This document shows positions 11,651-24,185 of a DNA stretch of 64,000 bases, piece by piece; the first letter of the stretch is position 1, and each line of letters starts with the position of its first letter. The notes under the pieces were generated by a model, which worked only from the letters and a program-made list of their open reading frames with translations, was not told where the DNA came from and did not search any database. Made by a program: the position numbers and the translations under genes. Location: the NCBI RefSeq assembly GCF_008831285.2, contig NC_045141.1, forward strand, positions 11,086,106-11,150,105. The letters are read 5' to 3'. This DNA is from Nymphaea colorata. Its lineage: Eukaryota > Streptophyta > Magnoliopsida > Nymphaeales > Nymphaeaceae.

Positions 11651-13445
11651 CTCCCACTCTTCATATAACGGATCATCATAGCGGTGTTGCTCTTTCCATT
11701 GATTATCCTAATTTGATTTTTTGTTCAAGTGCAATGACATAGATTTCAACAAATAGAGATAATTATCACTATTAAATAAATGAAATAATGGAGATATGCT
11801 TTGGTAGATGACTATGCTCCTAGAAAATGGTTCTATTAGATAACTATGCTTAATTCACTATCAAATTAATTTCCTAATGAAATATCATGAAGAAAGTGGT
11901 GATCATTTCACATCAATAGATACTATGTATAATTTCAATATTTTATGGAAAGGAAAAAAACACTATTTGAAATGACAGAACTGGAGAAACTCTTGTCCTT
12001 AGCGGAGTTTTAAGATAGGCTAATATCTGTCTACCTCCTTTGCATTTTCATTCTCATTGGGAAAAAAAGTCATAGCATTTCATGGGAAAAGCTACTATCT
12101 TATGTGCAATTTGAAGTCAACAACTACCTAACCTACTACATTTAAGCAATGCAATATGCAAGCTATTCATTTGATGATGTTAGCTTATGTTACACTAGCA
12201 ACTATACCGAGCAACCTTAAAAGTAATTAGTATGAAACTTCTTTCCTCATTTCGCGGTCAATAATATGACTTCACTCAAGCAAGAAATTTTGTTTTATTC
12301 TCTATTTTTGCCCAACTCATTTGACTATGTCACCTCATTCATTCTTCTTTATTTGTTTTTGACGTATTTTGAGTGGATGTCTCCAAAGTCAGTTTCAATT
12401 AATGAAGACTTTAACTGTCCATTAATTAAATGTTGAGGGATCGGCAAGTGAGCAATGAATGGTCAAAAATAGGGAACAAGTATGAAGTGGTTCTCCACAT
12501 CTCAACTAAGAGATCTCAATTAATGTGAGCAAGTAGAAAAGCCTTAATACAAAGTTTTGCAAGTGTTTTGACGCATCAAATAGATTTTTCTATTTGAACC
12601 CTTAAATTAGCATATTTTATAGGAGTTAGAACATGTTCAATGCTTTTGAACCTCTTAAGTTTGCAAGTTAGCTGCAGCCATTGACAAATAAAATATTTGA
12701 TTGTTGCTAATAAACTTCCAAATCAATTAAATTGGTCTAACTACATGTTTTCCTTTCTCACTTTCATACCATCATGTTTTGACAAAATTTTGTCCAAATT
12801 CAACCTCACCACCTTTATTTCTTATATGATATGGGAACACATATGAACCTACCAAGCTAGGGTTACTCAAGTGTGAACGAGCCACATTGGTGTGTGCATC
12901 ATGTTCTCAACTACATCCACTTGCATAATAGAGGTACATATCACAAGCAAAAATGAGTTTAGGGGGCATAAGCAAGAGGCTGGGAAACATCTTATTGGGC
13001 ATAACATTGTCTTAAAAGTGGTTGGCTAGCTGGGGTTGGAAATCATGTGAACTAAGGGGATTAAGTAATTGAAACATTACATTATTTGGAATGTTGATAT
13101 TCTAAATAACGTAAAGTTCCTATTATCAAAACACCCCTAAGAGAATTGGGGATTTCAGACTTTCACTCTCCTTCTCACTTAAATGGTGATGGCTATTGAC
13201 TGAGGAATACAATTGCTAGTCTAACATAACCTGTCGACAATATAGCCAGATTTATGTAATTGAAGGGCTGCAATTCCACTAATTAAGTTGAATACCTAGG
13301 TTTTAAGATAGCCATGTCTACTATGGTGGTAGCATTGAGTACATCATATTCAATTAAAATGAAAACTTAGTAGAACTCATCTTGGACATGAGTTGTCTCA
13401 ACATTAGAAGCATCCACCAAGCTTTTCAATAATACCAACAAATTA
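11651..13445. other. Intergenic region without recognised genes
   Basis: AT-rich DNA with no open frame of note and no motif of a known element. Nothing further can be supported. Confidence 0.35.
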
Positions 13446-13547
13446 TATATATGATGTTAACATGAGACTATGGAGTGGTACTCAAGTTGTCAGATATGAT
13501 ATATATGATGTTAAAAAGAGACTATGGAGTGGTACTCAAGTCGTCAG
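13446..13547. repeat. Direct tandem duplication of about 54 bp
   Basis: The segment ATATGATGTTAACATGAGAC ... GTACTCAAGTTGTCAG is followed at once by a second copy with few changes (ATGTTAAAAAGAGAC ... CAAGTCGTCAG). It is recent enough to be nearly identical. The open frame that spans it is repetitive by consequence and is not a gene. Confidence 0.8.
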
Positions 13548-16130
13548 TGCATTATTGTTGCCTATTGAGTATTTGAGCACTCAATGGTTTTCCTACCAAA
13601 ATGTTTCATTTTTCACAACTCTTCTTAAGCCAGCTTTCATATATGTTAGAAAAAAAAACATATGATAGTTTATAAAATTAGATTAGTTCCCCTATAATTA
13701 ACTGTTGAAATAACCTGCTGGAGGAAGACCTCCCACTTTTTATTAAATCAAATAGAATCTGTATAGCAAGTCTACATGCATCCAAGAATACCAATTGACT
13801 ATACAGAGATCTCAAACTAAGAGTTAGGTGACATAGGTAAGAAATAAAATTTTGCAACAAAATGATTATATACAAAATTTCTAGAGCAGGATATCTATCC
13901 AGCATCAAGACTTTGTGAACAGTCTCCCTCGGCGTCATGTATTTGTTGTGCAACTTACCTCTTCCCTCCATCTTGGCCTTGATCCATCTGCACCACCCTT
14001 TTTTGGTTAAACCCTAGAAGAACCCAAGCAACTTCAGCTAGTCTTGTTCAGCTAAGAACATTTTTTAGCAATTATATCTTAGGTATCAGGTCCTCCGATC
14101 TCAAATAGCATATCTCTATCTTCGCCAATTTGTCTGAATACCAATGAATTGGATACATATCCCTCTTCTCTGACCCTTTAAAACTTGTTGCAATCTAAAT
14201 ACATATGTTAGAAATAGGGATGCCAGGTCACCTACTCGTCCAACCCATTTTAGTTAGCTAGAACCCTAAGCTTTCACGGTCCTTTTTTGACACTTGAACG
14301 GCAGTGAGAATGTATTCCTCACACCTCTTCTAGATCTTCGCAACTTCGTCTAAAATTGTCAGTCTTCTTGACAAAAATTATTCCCGAAAATTCAAGGCCC
14401 CCAAATTTTACATGATTTTGACATCCAACTTTTTTTGAAACTAACCATGAACTATTTGAGCTTTTGAACCATATTCTGAGGTGGCAGACTAATGCATTGG
14501 AATTTAAGCAATGATATCCCAAGCTTGCTTCACTAGTATGCATCTAAAGAATAAATGGTGGTGACTCTCAGCTGCTTTTTGCAACTATAACATCAAAATC
14601 TGCTATCAGCATGGCCCACATTGGTTTACCATGTGTAATCTCGTAGACTATAACCCACTCTGCTTTATGATCATCACCTACAATAGTATCCAGGAGTAAC
14701 CACAACTCTGACTTGTGTCGAGATGAGAGATGCCATGTCTTTCCTGGCTGCTTAACACACCAGGCCCCTTATGTTCTATGCGACAACTTGCATGGAACCT
14801 AGACTGTAGATTCTTGTTCAATGGGGTTGGTTGGAGCACTTGCTCCTCTACTCTAGCAGCCTCAGGGTCAGGGACATCATCAGAAGGCTGGCTTCTATTA
14901 GTCTTCTTCTTTTAGTGCCCAGCTCCTCACCCATGTCTGCTTGGTCTTAGTTATCAGTGTATTTGAGGGGATGTCTATGATGCCCCTTCCTTCGACTCCT
15001 TCCTTTTTGCTATGATATCACAACCCTTGTCCTACCCCTAGCACTTCCACTCTCCACCAGCTCAATTATTTGCATTGGGATAGCAACAAGTACAAAACCA
15101 ACTGGAAGGTCTGTTAAAAAAAACAAAAAGAAAAGAAAACTACTCACCACTATTAGGTGGGAATGGGTTCCACATTTTAGCATCAGTCTCCTTCTTAGTA
15201 ATTTTGCCCTTCTCCATGTTTAGATCTCCACTTGAGCTTGCATGGTCCTTTGTTCTCTTGGATTGCTGGCTAGTAGAGAATGAAGAAAGTAAGAAGAATT
15301 TGTTATGTGTAGTGATCTCTCTACATTGTTCAAAGGCCTTGAGAAGAGAAGATGCATTTTGTGTTTTCTTTCCACCATCTTTGAGGATATAATTGCTTCA
15401 ACGGAGACCTATAGTCCCCAAAGTTATGTCATTTGGGTATCACTTAGGTGGATGTGAGTTCAGAACCGGAGTTTCTTTTCATATGTCATCTTGAAATGTA
15501 ATGATCTACCTACCCAGAAAATATACCCATTTCTTCTAGCAACACTGGTCCCAAAGTTATGTCAACTTGAATCTTAGCAAAATTGTTTCTAACCAGGGAC
15601 ATCATGTGATAGTCAGCTTTAATGAGGACTCCTTGAGTTCTTTTTCAATGCATCTAAAATTTTTTGGGTTACAAAACTATGGAAGAAACCCCTTAACACA
15701 AGCCCATAGGGCCGCTGATAGGAGGAGTTTGATCTCCAATAGCACACCCGGTAGTCATTATTAAGTAATTCACTGGCAACTGTCATCCTTGTCTTCATAG
15801 TGCAACATTGACTTTCTCTTTCAATTGAAGACGAATAAGGAAATTGTCTTTTCCTAGCATAGTGAATGTGGGAGTAACCGAACAGTGAATGTAGGAGTAA
15901 CCAAACCAATCTATTAAACTAATAACTTGTGGAAGATAGTGTTTTAATTGACATGAACCTTTCTAGAGGTGCCCAACAAACGCCCAATGAAAGGGAAAAA
16001 TCATTTTCTGATATGTCGCTTTTGGAACCATAATTTTTGGTCAAACATTATCCTCGACAACGTTATTCGGAGGAACACTATCCTTCTTTTCTACTTCTTG
16101 GGACTTTGAAACAATATTCATGCAAGTTTT
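13548..16130. other. Decayed transposon-rich intergenic region
   Basis: Contains the LINE zinc-binding remnant listed separately. Other - strand frames (13678-13971, 15619-15909) may be further LINE debris, but I could not match them to a domain. Confidence 0.35.
14470..14620 (-). pseudogene. Decayed LINE fragment, zf-RVT zinc-binding region
   Basis: On the - strand the peptide AESHHHLFFRCILVKQAWDI is readable (14512-14572), preceded after a one-base frameshift by CYSCKK. This reproduces the CxxC...ES..HLFF.C...W pattern of the reverse-transcriptase zinc-binding domain of plant L1-type LINEs. A stop follows soon after. Non-functional. Confidence 0.65.
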
Positions 16131-16134
16131 CTTC

Positions 16135-16320
16135 TAAGGCTGGGCATCAGGCCAGGCCGCAGCTCACCACAGAGGCCAGAGCTCCGTCCGGTTGTTCGAA
16201 ACCGAGCGCATGCCCAGCCAGCCCAACCCAAATAACATTAAAAAATGATATTTTTAATATAAAATAATATAAATTATGGGGCTTAGTCTGGCTGGGCCTG
16301 CCCGATGCCCAATTTTCAGG
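16135..16320. mobile_element. Possible small TIR element with TGGGCAT ends
   Basis: TGGGCATCAGGCCAGGCC-like sequence on the + strand near 16141 faces a TGGGCATCGGGCAGGCCC-like sequence on the - strand near 16312, an inverted pair about 170 bp apart. The left end TAAGGCTGGGCATC fits the TAGGGxTGGGCA ends of many plant hAT MITEs, but the right end is degraded and no target duplication is clear. Confidence 0.35.
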
Positions 16321-16845
16321 CTCGGCCTCGAATCGGGTTGGGTACCAGGTACCTGGCCCGATGAACAGACTTACTTTCTTCTCAACCAGGGTTTCCATCT
16401 CCAGCTCCACTTGGAGATGGCTGTCACTACCAGCCAAATCCCGTGGCGCCTAAGAAGGTCAAGGCATAAGGCGACGCTGCCTCCAAACCAGGAAACCCGG
16501 AGACTGTACAAGTTGCAAGTTAGTAGGAATGGAAACAACTTTGGCACAAGTTTCCTGATAATTAACTAATGTGCACCCAAGTTAACTGATTATGCACAAA
16601 TGCATATCTAGAGTTCTATTTTAAAATTTAAGAGTGTAGCCACATGTGAGCCAGTGCAGCTCACTGCTTGCATAGTTTTGCATGTTTTGATTTGAGAATG
16701 AGGCTGAATCTAGGTCCAGCCATGTGAGGTGCCCTAATTGAACTTAGTTCTTTAGACGGGTCCTTCATTGGTCCTGGATGTCCTTAGTCTACTATTTACA
16801 TCTTTAGCCACCGAGGAGAGAATCTGCTACAGCTTTTTTAAGTTG

Positions 16846-17081
16846 TTACCTAATGTTGTTTAATGAGAAATTTCTTACTTTGAATGCACTGATTAGATCA
16901 TTTATAAAAGAATAACTTAATTTGAAAGTCAATACATAGTTTTACATAACAACTTATATATATATATATATATTACCTAATGTTGTTTAATGAGAAATTT
17001 CTTACTTTGAATGCACTGATTAGATCATTTATAAAAGAATAACTTAATTTTAAAGTCAATATACATAGTTTTACCTAACAA

Positions 17082-17138
<57 letters not shown>
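16846..17138. repeat. 127-bp tandem duplication ending in (TA)n
   Basis: TTACCTAATGTTGTTTAATG starts at 16846 and again at 16973. The two units are almost identical and each ends in a TA run, short in the first (about 16950-16972) and long in the second (about 17085-17138). The pattern suggests duplication by slippage or unequal exchange between TA tracts. Confidence 0.85.
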
Positions 17139-17141
<3 letters not shown>

Positions 17142-18024
17142 GACACGACCCTTTCTCACTCTGACATGGTCGGAAAGGTGATCCTGAAAAAGAGGGGGAA
17201 ATGGCTTTGAAAATAATATGGAGCTGAGGCATTTACAGAGAACTATAGTGGATGTCCAAGGTGGCAGAGGAGATATTGATGATACAGTATTTAGGTGATG
17301 AGTCGCTTTCAGACAGAGAAATTTTCATTTCAGGGATCACCACTTCGCAATAATTTAAACAACGGGCCTGGTATTTAATTACTTTACATGGGTACCACTT
17401 TTATTGGTAAGTGTTCAACAAAATATGACCGTCTCAACGAAAAAAATAGTAGTGATGCCCTTTTTTCTGCCTAGAAACTGTAGGCTTTAAAGAAAAAAAA
17501 AATCGAGAAACATAAATCTCATTCTCGGAATAACAATATTTAACTTCGACAGCTTTTATTGGTTGTCAGTAAAAGTTAAATCTTTCTTAAAACAAATTTA
17601 GAAAAATGAAACTTGTGCATAAAATTATGGCCAAAAAAGTAGCCCTGATGGTGGCGGGAAAGAGAAATAAAAGTAAGGGAAAAGCAGCGGGTAGTGGGAT
17701 TTTGAGTGGCTTCTGTTTGTCTTTTCCCCTGCGGCTGATGCTCTTCCTCTTTGCCTTTTACATGCTTGGACTGTCCTTTCTTTCCATCTCACACTCCGTT
17801 GTTTTTTTTTTTTTTTTTTTTAAGTCAATGAAACGGTGGGTTTATTGAGAAAATGAAAAATAACACGGTGACGACATAAAACTTGTATGAAATGCTCGTA
17901 TTAAACTTGTGCTATTGACTAAGAGGAGACATATCATGGCTCCTCCACTAGGAGGAAGTAGGTTCACTGCGACCAGCCAAACTTTTCACCTAACTCCTTA
18001 TCACTTAGGGCCTCTTGCACTTAG

Positions 18025-18156
18025 GGCCTCTTTGTTAACAGTTACACTTTATTATTGTCTCATCACTTGGCCTCTTTGTTGACAGTTACACTTTATTATT
18101 GTCTCATCACTTGGCCTCTTTGTTAAGAGTTACACTTTATTATTGTCTTATGAATC
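18025..18156. repeat. Minisatellite: three copies of a 44-bp unit
   Basis: Each unit begins GGCCTCTTTGTT and contains CAGTTACACTTTATTATTG. Starts at 18025, 18069 and 18113; the third copy diverges at its end. A partial extra GGGCCTCTTG lies just upstream near 18008. Confidence 0.85.
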
Positions 18157-18459
18157 TATTCAATTTTGAAACATATTCATAAAACACTTTAATAAATGTT
18201 TCATGCATTTGATTTATTTTTTTATAAATTCATCCAACATAACAATGTGTTCTTGTTGCCAAAGGAACCCTAGGTAGAAGATCAGTCTTTTGTTGTCTTT
18301 ATTTTAGTTTTCTTTTTATAAGTAAAAGTAATTAATGGATTGTCTTACTGCCGTGAGGTGAGGGGCTTTAGTCAAAGTCGTGAAGGGATTGTCTTCCGCA
18401 CAACCTGAGCGAGCAAGCAAAAAGCTTTAACCTTTCCTGACTCCAGATCTGCACTTGGG

Positions 18460-18713
18460 TAGGGACGGATCCGGTCCACTTGAAACCAAAACCGATGAAG
18501 GAAAAGCAATCCAAATACTGAGGACTTGTTATATGGTTTGGTTGGCAGAATCTGCATCCTGGAACTGATAAAGATACGACCCGATTATCTCCTGAATCCC
18601 GATTCTGTTCCACAGACTTAAGTTTGAATACCATCCGAGTCTAAATCCAATTATAAATCAAATTTGGTAGATATTTGTGGATCTGACCCGAGTCCAGGCG
18701 GTTTACATCCCCC
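18460..18713. mobile_element. Degraded hAT-like element with TAGGGA...TCCC ends
   Basis: The left end TAGGGACGGATCCGG and the right end, read on the - strand, GGGGGATGTAAACCGCC resemble the TAGGGATGTAAACGG termini of a common plant MITE type. Interior GATCCG/CGGATC motifs support this. The flanking 8-mers do not match convincingly. Confidence 0.35.
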
Positions 18714-20232
18714 AGACCGGGGATTTCCTCCAAATTCATTCTGGGTAAAAAGAGATGACTCTCGATTTTGACTTCCTTTCATTTCCGCTTTCCTGTGTAA
18801 GTTTGAAGAAGACTCATGACGTTGACGTCAGGAAGTCGGCACTTGCCACAGATTATTAACGCTGATGCCGGTGTTTGGTGTCTTTTGCTCTTCTTAATCA
18901 ATCAAAAGAAAAGAAAAATTCGGATCTATATTAGACCCCCCACCTTTCTTTTTCTCTTTATCACCGTGATGGGTACGGCTGACCATGTCCTCTGTTCAAA
19001 TCTTTTGATGGTATCGAAGAATGTTGAACTTGAGATTATGTCTGTCATTACAGATTACAGAAGCTAAGTGGATCGGCTATTGTTCTTTCATTTCCTCTCT
19101 CTCTCTTCTTCTCTTTCTTTCTCTCTCTCTTGTACCATCCCTTTCTCATTTCCCAATGATTTGCTCCTCTTTTAACTCTTACCTATCCTTTTTCCCTTGT
19201 GGGTGGAAGGAAGGAATGAGAGAGAAATAAAAATATTAGCAAATGAAGAAGCTAAACTATTTTTTTTTTAAGAATACTATAAACTCCTCAAAGGTGGCAA
19301 GGGGTTTTGTTTCAAAAAAAAGTCATTGTTTTTCTCTTTGTCTGTCTTTCTTTCCTCCTTTGAAGGGTATATAGGAGTCTTGGAAAAACAGTTTGATTTT
19401 CATATTTGTTAACTCATCTATACAGCTTGATCTCTTTGAAATAGACAGCCTCGACCACTCTCATCAGGCCAAGTAAATGAGAATCTGGAATGTACGTGCT
19501 TTCCTAACATATGTATATGTAATCCATAATATTAGACACTCAATCATATGCGCCAATTGATTTCATAGAGATTAGACAATAGAGATGGAGTTGCAAATAT
19601 GCAAGCCAAGCTATTTTTCAAATATCTGGAATGCCCTTAAAAAATTGAAAGAGAAAGAGAAAAGGAAAATAAATGAGTTTCTTTAAACGAAAATGTTTTG
19701 AGTGCTTTAAGAGATATATTGGACTGCAAAAAAAAAAACAATTTTGCTTCTACATTTTCAGTTTAATCTCTATTCTCTTGTTTCTATTAGAATCAATAAC
19801 CTAAATGATTACCATCAAGTCCGGTATATGATGGTCAAATAAATAAATATTATATATATATATATATAAATACACACGTTAGGGGGCCAACCTCTATAAT
19901 TAGATGGATTTTTTTTTTGTTGCAAAAACCCATTGCAAAAAGGGCACTAGTGACGGCATTTACTGAGTCAAGACATTTAATGATGAATGAATGTACCTTT
20001 TGCAATGGCTTTCAGCGAAACAATATTTGAAAAAAAACATTTAGCCATGGAAATAATAGGCTGATTTCAGCTTTCTTTTATATATATGAATATATATGAG
20101 GTAAAATCTTTCGGCCAACCAAAGGCTTGTCCAAATTATAGCCGCATTGGATGGACGTGATTAAAACACAACGTGCAGTGCATGGGTCAATATAATATGA
20201 GAGGCCGAAGGGTTTCTCTGCCCAAAACCAGA

Positions 20233-20235
<3 letters not shown>

Positions 20236-20308
<73 letters not shown>
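20236..20308. repeat. (TA)n microsatellite with short (TG)n tail
   Basis: More than 35 TA units followed by TTGTGTGTGTGTATG. Open frames across it encode only Ile-Tyr repeats and are not genes. Confidence 0.95.
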
Positions 20309-20312
<4 letters not shown>

Positions 20313-20539
20313 GTGTGTGTATGTATGTAATCAGTTGGCTACTGCAAGCAGATGGCTAAGTATTTAAATATGCCACTAAAAAACGTTACAATCCGCAACT
20401 AGAGAACCATAAATCATGGTTGTACTGTAAACCAATGCTCAGGTCGTTCAATGCTTTTGGCAGTAGTTGTTTAAATACTATGTCATCCAACAACATTGAG
20501 TGAATATATGTATGACAACATTGAGTGAAAATATGTATG

Positions 20540-22885
20540 TGTGTATGCGTGTTTGTGCATTCTAAAATTTATTTTTGGTTTTTTGAGTGCTTTAGAAAAA
20601 TAAAGTTTTGTTTTGAAAAGAAAGAAAGAAAAGAACTTGCATGCAGTAAGAGGATTGGTCATTTCTGGCACTTTCACTAGCGTTGACTAATTCAAGGGCT
20701 ATGTTTATTCTTAATGCATTTCATTTTTACTTAAACATTTTCTTTACCGTAAATGTTGTATGATGCTTGAAAATAGTTTTGAATATTGGTATTTCAGTGA
20801 CATTTGAATGAGAAAATTTTCAAATATCATTTGAGGGGATAAATATTTTTTATTTAAGAAATTTTGAAATCAAAACATTTTTACAAGTAGTGTTTGAAAA
20901 TTTTTTAAAACTAAGGTTGATATTTTGAAAATTTTCTTTTGAAATCAATTACTGTTCCCTTAAAACTTTAAGTAGATTTGAGATATTGTACTAATTTGGT
21001 TATAAAGTAGCTACAGTTTCAGGTCTTCCTACATAAGGTTTGTTAGAGATGTGGATGTAATCATTCATGAATTTCATAAGTAATTGTGAATGCATAAATA
21101 CATCGATTGTATATGATTGAAATTAAATTTACTCATGTCATAACATTCATTAAAAACATTCATACCATCACATATATCTAGATTTTTTATACTTATTTCT
21201 ATATTTTTTATTATTTGATCAAAATACTCTTGTAACAAAGAAAAGTTTTGAAAGTGGAGTGAAATTGTAGACCATCAAGCATGGCTTTATCATTGGATAT
21301 TACTTGAGTTTTGGTTATAATGAAGTAGATAAATGAAAGTTATAATGAAGTAGATAAATGAAAATCAAAAGTTTTTTAGGTCTTAGATAAGAGACATTTG
21401 AAAGAGCAAAATAAAGAAAAAGAAAGATAAAGATGAAATGATTTCACAGAAAATTATATATATATATACTCCTGTTTTTTAAATCTTTCTCTATCGTCTT
21501 TTTCTTTCCAAACTCTCTTTCTCTTTGTTTCTTGCAGTTTAAAATCATCTTTTTATACGTAAGTAAGCTACAACAACTAAAGAGAAAGTGATTTTAGAAA
21601 GAAAAAGATGGTGATAGAGAATATATATATATATATGAAAGTTTATAAAAAAAGATCTTAAATAAAAAAGGAGAAAGATTTTAGAAAGAAAAAGAGATAT
21701 TCATATACATACACATGTATATATATATGTACATATATATGCTATACATATATGAAAAATAAAATAAAAAAATAACTTGAATCATGTTCGACTTGGATAG
21801 AACTTGGGCTCATGCAAGAGCCTAGGCTAAATCACCATGACCTTATAGAATAGGATTTTTATTTTTGAAATTATTTTGAAAACTAGATTGAAATTATTGT
21901 TATATATGCATGTAAAACAATAAGTTTTTTTTTATTATAATAAAACTTATTTCTCCCACTATTGGGTATGGGAGAAAATCATGTATACATAAAATGAAAA
22001 GTTAATGACATAAGAAAGTTCCTCTTGAGATCCCTAATTGGGTGATCATGAGAAATAATCAATGTTAAACGTAAGAATGTCATGATGATACATTTTAACA
22101 TCTGCACATTCATAATGTTTTCTCAAGTTATTTTAACTTCAAAAATTAACATAATAACAAAGAAATTTCAACTCAAACTCTCTTTTTTATCGGTCAGTTA
22201 CATATTAATTGAAAAATCAATCAACTATGCATGAATATCATCTCAGACATAAAGAATGCACACATCCAATGAGCAAAGAGAAGAAAGAAAAATATTTCAA
22301 TGAAGGAAAGAAAAATATAATTTTTATTCTACCTTACTCATGCTCTAAGTACACTTAAGAGTAGCTCTTCACTCCATGGATGAGATTTTTAAAGCTTTCT
22401 TGCATGGTCATAGAGAGATAATGAAGGAAAAAGAAAAAAAAATGAGAAAATGACTACATACCTCTAATTAGAATGCTTGAGAAGACGAATCTCCTCTCCT
22501 GTATGATTCGAAAGCCCCTAAAATGAGCGTCCAAAGTGTTGAGGATGTTCCCCAAGAAATCTCCTCATGCACCCTTGAAGAATGGAGGTTCAAGAGAAAC
22601 CTTGCACTCAAAAGTTGGAGATAAAACAAGAAGAGAATTGAAGAGAGACCTAAGGAATAACTTGTGAAATCTCAAATGAAAAAGTTATAGAAGATCTCCA
22701 AGGATTATTTCATACCCAACATAGAAGATTTGGGGGTATTTATAGAGTGTTTTGTTGCAAAAAACAAATTTTGATTTCTTTTGAATTTAACAAGATTTTC
22801 ATGCAAATTTTAAATTTTTTTGAGTTGTTTTCAAATGTTTTCTAAACAAATATGTCTTGATCAAAGCTGCTGCTATTTTGTGAGA
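20540..22885 (-). mobile_element. Dispersed 2.3-kb repeat, copy A
   Basis: Co-linear and in the same orientation as 50655-53565 over its whole length: matching landmarks include the GAGTGCTT segment near the left end, CATTTTTACTTAAACAT, GTAGATAAATGAAA, the CTACATACCTCTAA segment, the TATTTATAG segment and AAGTCTTGA/ATGTCTTGA at the right end. Subtracting the nested element from copy B leaves about equal lengths (2346 against 2326). No long open frame. The - strand carries a TATAAATA box and a downstream donor-like site, so the repeat looks like the 5' end of a transcription unit or an LTR read leftwards. Superfamily undetermined. Confidence 0.65.
22737..22744 (-). promoter_or_regulatory. TATA box in repeat copy A
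   Basis: CTCTATAAATACCCCC on the - strand; TATAAATA is the canonical plant form. It is conserved at the same relative place in copy B (53423-53430). Reading on, a donor-like AG|GTATGTAGTC occurs about 280 bases downstream (boundary at 22462), also conserved. Confidence 0.4.
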
Positions 22886-24185
22886 ATATTTAGTTTTAAG
22901 CCACAAATTAACAATTGTCCTTGTCCTTCACATTCAGGCCACTTCTGCTTAAGAATAATTCATAGCAGGAATGCCAGACGTCTCTTTTGGCCTCATTAAC
23001 ATGTTTAACTACTCCGTTGTGCATTGTCATGTTGCAGAAACACCAACTTCTCCAACTGACAACATGAACGTAATCCTTGTAGGAAAAGTGCTGCTGCCAC
23101 TCCCAATTCCACTACCAAAGTCGGTACTTTTAGAGTTGAAGTTTATGCAGATTTACTGTGAGAAGGTGAGGAGTGCAGAGTGATGGAGGTAAAAATTTTC
23201 ACAGATCTTGTGCAAGAAATTCGGAAGAGAGCCCGGCTGAAGAAGAAAGGTATAAAAACAAGATGGAAGCGATGGCCGCAGATTTTTTTGCAAGCAAGGC
23301 ATCACAGCATTGTCAATGACATGCATGGTCTAGTGATAACGGTCAACACTTGAAATGATCGACTTGCGTGGTTATCGCCCTGCTCTGTTAGCAGGTCATT
23401 AGAGACTAACTGGCTCAGTCCTTGGTGTTCGGTTGTAATATACTCGACATTTTTTCATTACTCTCAGAAGGATCAGCAAGAACACTTGGCGATTAAAAAT
23501 TAACAGCTGGAAGTAACATCTTCTGTGATTCAAATAAAATATCCCATCTTTCTCTTTCAAAGCAAAAGACAAAACCACTAATCTCTAACCAAGGCCAACC
23601 GGACCACTGCAACTGAATATCCAACAAGCAAGCCAGCTTCAAGGAGCTAGTTCTTGAATAAAACTCTCAAAAGGAAGTCTTGCCGATCATCAGACATCCG
23701 GAGAACTACACCCCACCCGACAAGGCAGAGTAGATACGAAAACCTCCTTTCGGGATAGGCCACCATCGTTGTCTTACCAATTCTCCAAACATGAAGAGGG
23801 CACGATAAAGTAGGAAAAAAAAAACATAAAGCACAACATAGCTAAACAACAGAATTGATTGTTACAAGACATGGCATGTTGTGGAAGAAAAAGGTTATCC
23901 ATCAAGTAAAGGCTCTATCTATTTGACAAATTACCAAGAACATCAGCATGCCATTCACCTCCCAAGTGCAATTGTGTTTCTCCGAGAAACACAGCCCCAC
24001 AAAAATTTCCCTGATGACCGAGTAAATGGCATTATATTAGGTTTCCCTTCATCACATGGGTGTTGCAAAATACATTACACTTGAGGAATTGTATACTTCG
24101 TTGGGAGCTACGGACCAGCACAAAAAACGTGAATGGTTGTTGCGAGATGCCAGCTTCGAAATGCAATGATTACTCCGGATGTGAA
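22886..24185. other. 3' flank of the PDS5C gene
   Basis: Lies directly downstream of the PDS5C stop codon on the - strand and must include its 3' UTR. No plain AATAAA was found on the - strand here. A + strand frame at 22971-23183 (70 codons) has no recognisable family. Confidence 0.4.

Larger units (their letters stand above)
17139..20235. other. Intergenic region with minisatellite and MITE-like remnants
   Basis: Contains the 44-bp array at 18025 and the degraded element at 18460. The remaining sequence is AT-rich with CT-rich patches (19090-19140) and has no supported gene. Confidence 0.35.
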
